In this document: positions 13,908-14,848 of the stretch, piece after piece
Layout of the letters: the number at the start of each line of letters is the position of its first letter
How positions within the stretch are numbered: the stretch's first letter is position 1
Origin: an uncultured Clostridia bacterium
GTDB lineage: Bacteria; Bacillota; Clostridia; Christensenellales; UBA1242
NCBI GenBank assembly: GCA_937914725.1
Contig: CALDMJ010000001.1
Span: 1 to 14,848, forward strand
Direction: 5' to 3'
DNA: 14,848 nucleotides
Position numbers and translations under genes: made by a program
Notes under the pieces: model-generated
Told to the model about the DNA's origin: nothing
Databases searched by the model: none
What the model saw: only the letters and a program-made list of their open reading frames with translations

Positions 13908-14575
13908 TTGATGACCGCCTTGTAGCCGAGGTTTCGCAGCGTGACAATTTCAAAGTACGGGCAATTGCTAAACTTGTCGCGCAAGCGGTGTACGTGCGTG
14001 TACACCGTCATCTCGTCCGAGTCGGAACAAATGCCCCAAAATTCATCCATAAGTTGCGCGCGCGTGAAAATTTTGTCAGGATAGGAAAGCAGTTTGAACA
14101 AAATTTGAAACTCCTTTTGCGGCAGCGTGATTGTCTTTCCGTCCATAGTGACGGTGTATGTTTCATAATTCAAAACCGCATTGCCAACGGTAAGTTTTTG
14201 TTCGCTGCTAATTTTCGCCCTGCGCAAAAGCGCGTTTATGCGCAAAATAAGTTCGTCAATATCAACAGGCTTTGTCATATAGTCGTCCGTGCCTAGATTG
14301 AACCCCTTGTACTTGTCCGCCTGCGTCGATTTTGCGGACATAATCAAAATGGGCATCGTGCTATTTAATTTGCGCACATACTCAATTAATGAAAAACCGT
14401 CCGTGTTTGGCATCATAATATCTGTGACCAAAAGGTCGATGTGATTTTTTTCGTAAAGCGAAATCGCCTCATCACCGTCGCGCGCGGAAAATACATTAAA
14501 GTTTTGGCGCTTTAGTTCGCTTGAAATCAAGTTGTTCAAGTCCTCATTATCTTCTGCAATCAAAATGTTCAACAT
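13904..14575 (-). CDS. OmpR/PhoB-family response regulator
   Basis: This 223-residue DNA-binding regulator is partner of the adjacent kinase. The receiver domain (1-115) has the acidic pair E8 and D9, the phosphoacceptor D52 in LLVTDIMMP, switch residue S80 and K102 in TKP. The C-terminal winged helix (about 125-222) has the family pattern LPQKEFQILFKLLSYPDKIF and then T-RAQLMDEFWG, VYTHVHRLRDKF and TLRNLGYKAV. It is full length. The start is supported by AGGAG (14586-14582), 6 bp before the ATG. The gene is first in a two-gene operon with the kinase. Targets are not known; candidates are its own operon, whose upstream region has a tandem 19-bp repeat, and the Ig-like gene downstream. Confidence 0.95.
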   Translation of the reverse strand: MLNILIAEDNEDLNNLISSELKRQNFNVFSARDGDEAISLYEKNHIDLLVTDIMMPNTDGFSLIEYVRKLNSTMPILIMSAKSTQADKYKGFNLGTDDYMTKPVDIDELILRINALLRRAKISSEQKLTVGNAVLNYETYTVTMDGKTITLPQKEFQILFKLLSYPDKIFTRAQLMDEFWGICSDSDEMTVYTHVHRLRDKFSNCPYFEIVTLRNLGYKAVIK

Positions 14576-14594
14576 TTTTCACTCCTATGCACCT

Positions 14595-14623
14595 ATTTTA
14601 ACAAAAAAAACGCAATTTTACAA
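14595..14623 (-). promoter_or_regulatory. Promoter of the two-component operon
   Basis: On the minus strand TTGTAA (14623-14618) and TAAAAT (14600-14595) are 17 bp apart, with TGT as extended -10. The -35 box lies inside the hairpin at 14611-14643 and the spacer holds its T8 run. Transcription would begin near 14588, close to the ribosome binding site. Confidence 0.5.
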
Positions 14624-14643
14624 CAATTTTGTTGTGTGTTGCG
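14603..14643 (-). terminator. Hairpin with T8 before the response regulator gene
   Basis: Read leftward: an outer stem CGCAA/TTGCG (14643-14639 with 14615-14611) and an inner perfect 7-bp stem ACAACAA/TTGTTGT around AA (14635-14620), followed by T8 (14610-14603). It either ends a transcript entering from outside the window or acts as an attenuator in a longer leader of the regulator gene. Confidence 0.6.
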
Positions 14644-14721
14644 CGAAAGTGTGCTACTAAAGTTTTTATTTGTGTGATTAAGTGATTATAAAGAACGACA
14701 AGTTTGTGTACTCTGCTCTTA

Positions 14722-14759
14722 TTATATCTTATCATTTAATTTATATCTTATCATTTAAT
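14722..14759. repeat. Perfect 19-bp tandem duplication upstream of the regulator
   Basis: TTATATCTTATCATTTAAT occurs twice in direct succession (14722-14740, 14741-14759), about 150 bp upstream of the regulator's ATG. Read leftward it contains TATAAT at 14726-14721. It could be a paired binding site, possibly for the regulator itself, or a second promoter. The rest of 14644-14848 has no gene or other structure that I can see. Confidence 0.7.
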
Positions 14760-14848
14760 TGCCAAAGTAAATTGTTGTGTGCTGTAAAAAAAATGCTTCA
14801 AATATTATTTTTCGATAGTAAAAACGTTTGATATTTTTTCGCAATTGT

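Overview
The window looks like a chromosomal segment of a low-GC, Gram-positive-type bacterium, most likely an uncultivated Clostridia-like member of the Bacillota. The reasons are strong AGGAG-type ribosome binding sites, sigma-A-like promoters with extended -10 elements, AT-rich spacers, standard-code genes, an FtsH of ordinary type, and secreted proteins built from bacterial Ig-like domains. No phage, plasmid, IS, CRISPR, rRNA or tRNA gene was seen. The genus cannot be told from the sequence.

Layout. Positions 1-840 are non-coding and packed with two unrelated repeat families. Next come a large Ig-like/beta-helix lipoprotein (910-3435) and an ftsH operon (3761-6710) holding ftsH and a small membrane-anchored protein of unknown function. 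Positions 6703-8070 are repeat-rich accessory DNA with a broken dinD gene and an 80-residue helical protein. A large PHP-domain protein (8135-9802) follows, driven by a promoter that matches the sigma-A consensus exactly, then a GtrA-like membrane protein (9983-10489). A bidirectional terminator separates these from three leftward genes: a membrane-anchored Ig-like protein (12583-10541), a sensor histidine kinase (13907-12858) and an OmpR-type response regulator (14575-13904).

Repeats. The most notable feature is a modular repeat of about 205 bp (here 'R'), present in two near-complete tandem copies plus a partial one at 1-445, again at 6703-6945, and inverted at 7767-8068. The better-preserved units end in GGTACATAG-N8-CTATGTACC followed by T6, with a conserved loop. 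A second family (here 'Q', starting GTCATTTCGACC) occurs at 498-605, inverted at 619-729, and at 7340-7440. R copies touch gene ends: one supplies the stop codon of the gene after ftsH, and one forms the 3' end of the 80-residue gene.

How the genes work together. FtsH and its partner are probably co-transcribed and act at the membrane. The response regulator and kinase overlap by 4 bp and form one two-component system. The kinase has almost no extracytoplasmic loop, so it probably senses a signal in or at the membrane. The Ig-like protein downstream has its own promoter and is a plausible but unproven target. The R repeats are the best candidate here for something undescribed: either a small mobile element or a family of structured RNAs.
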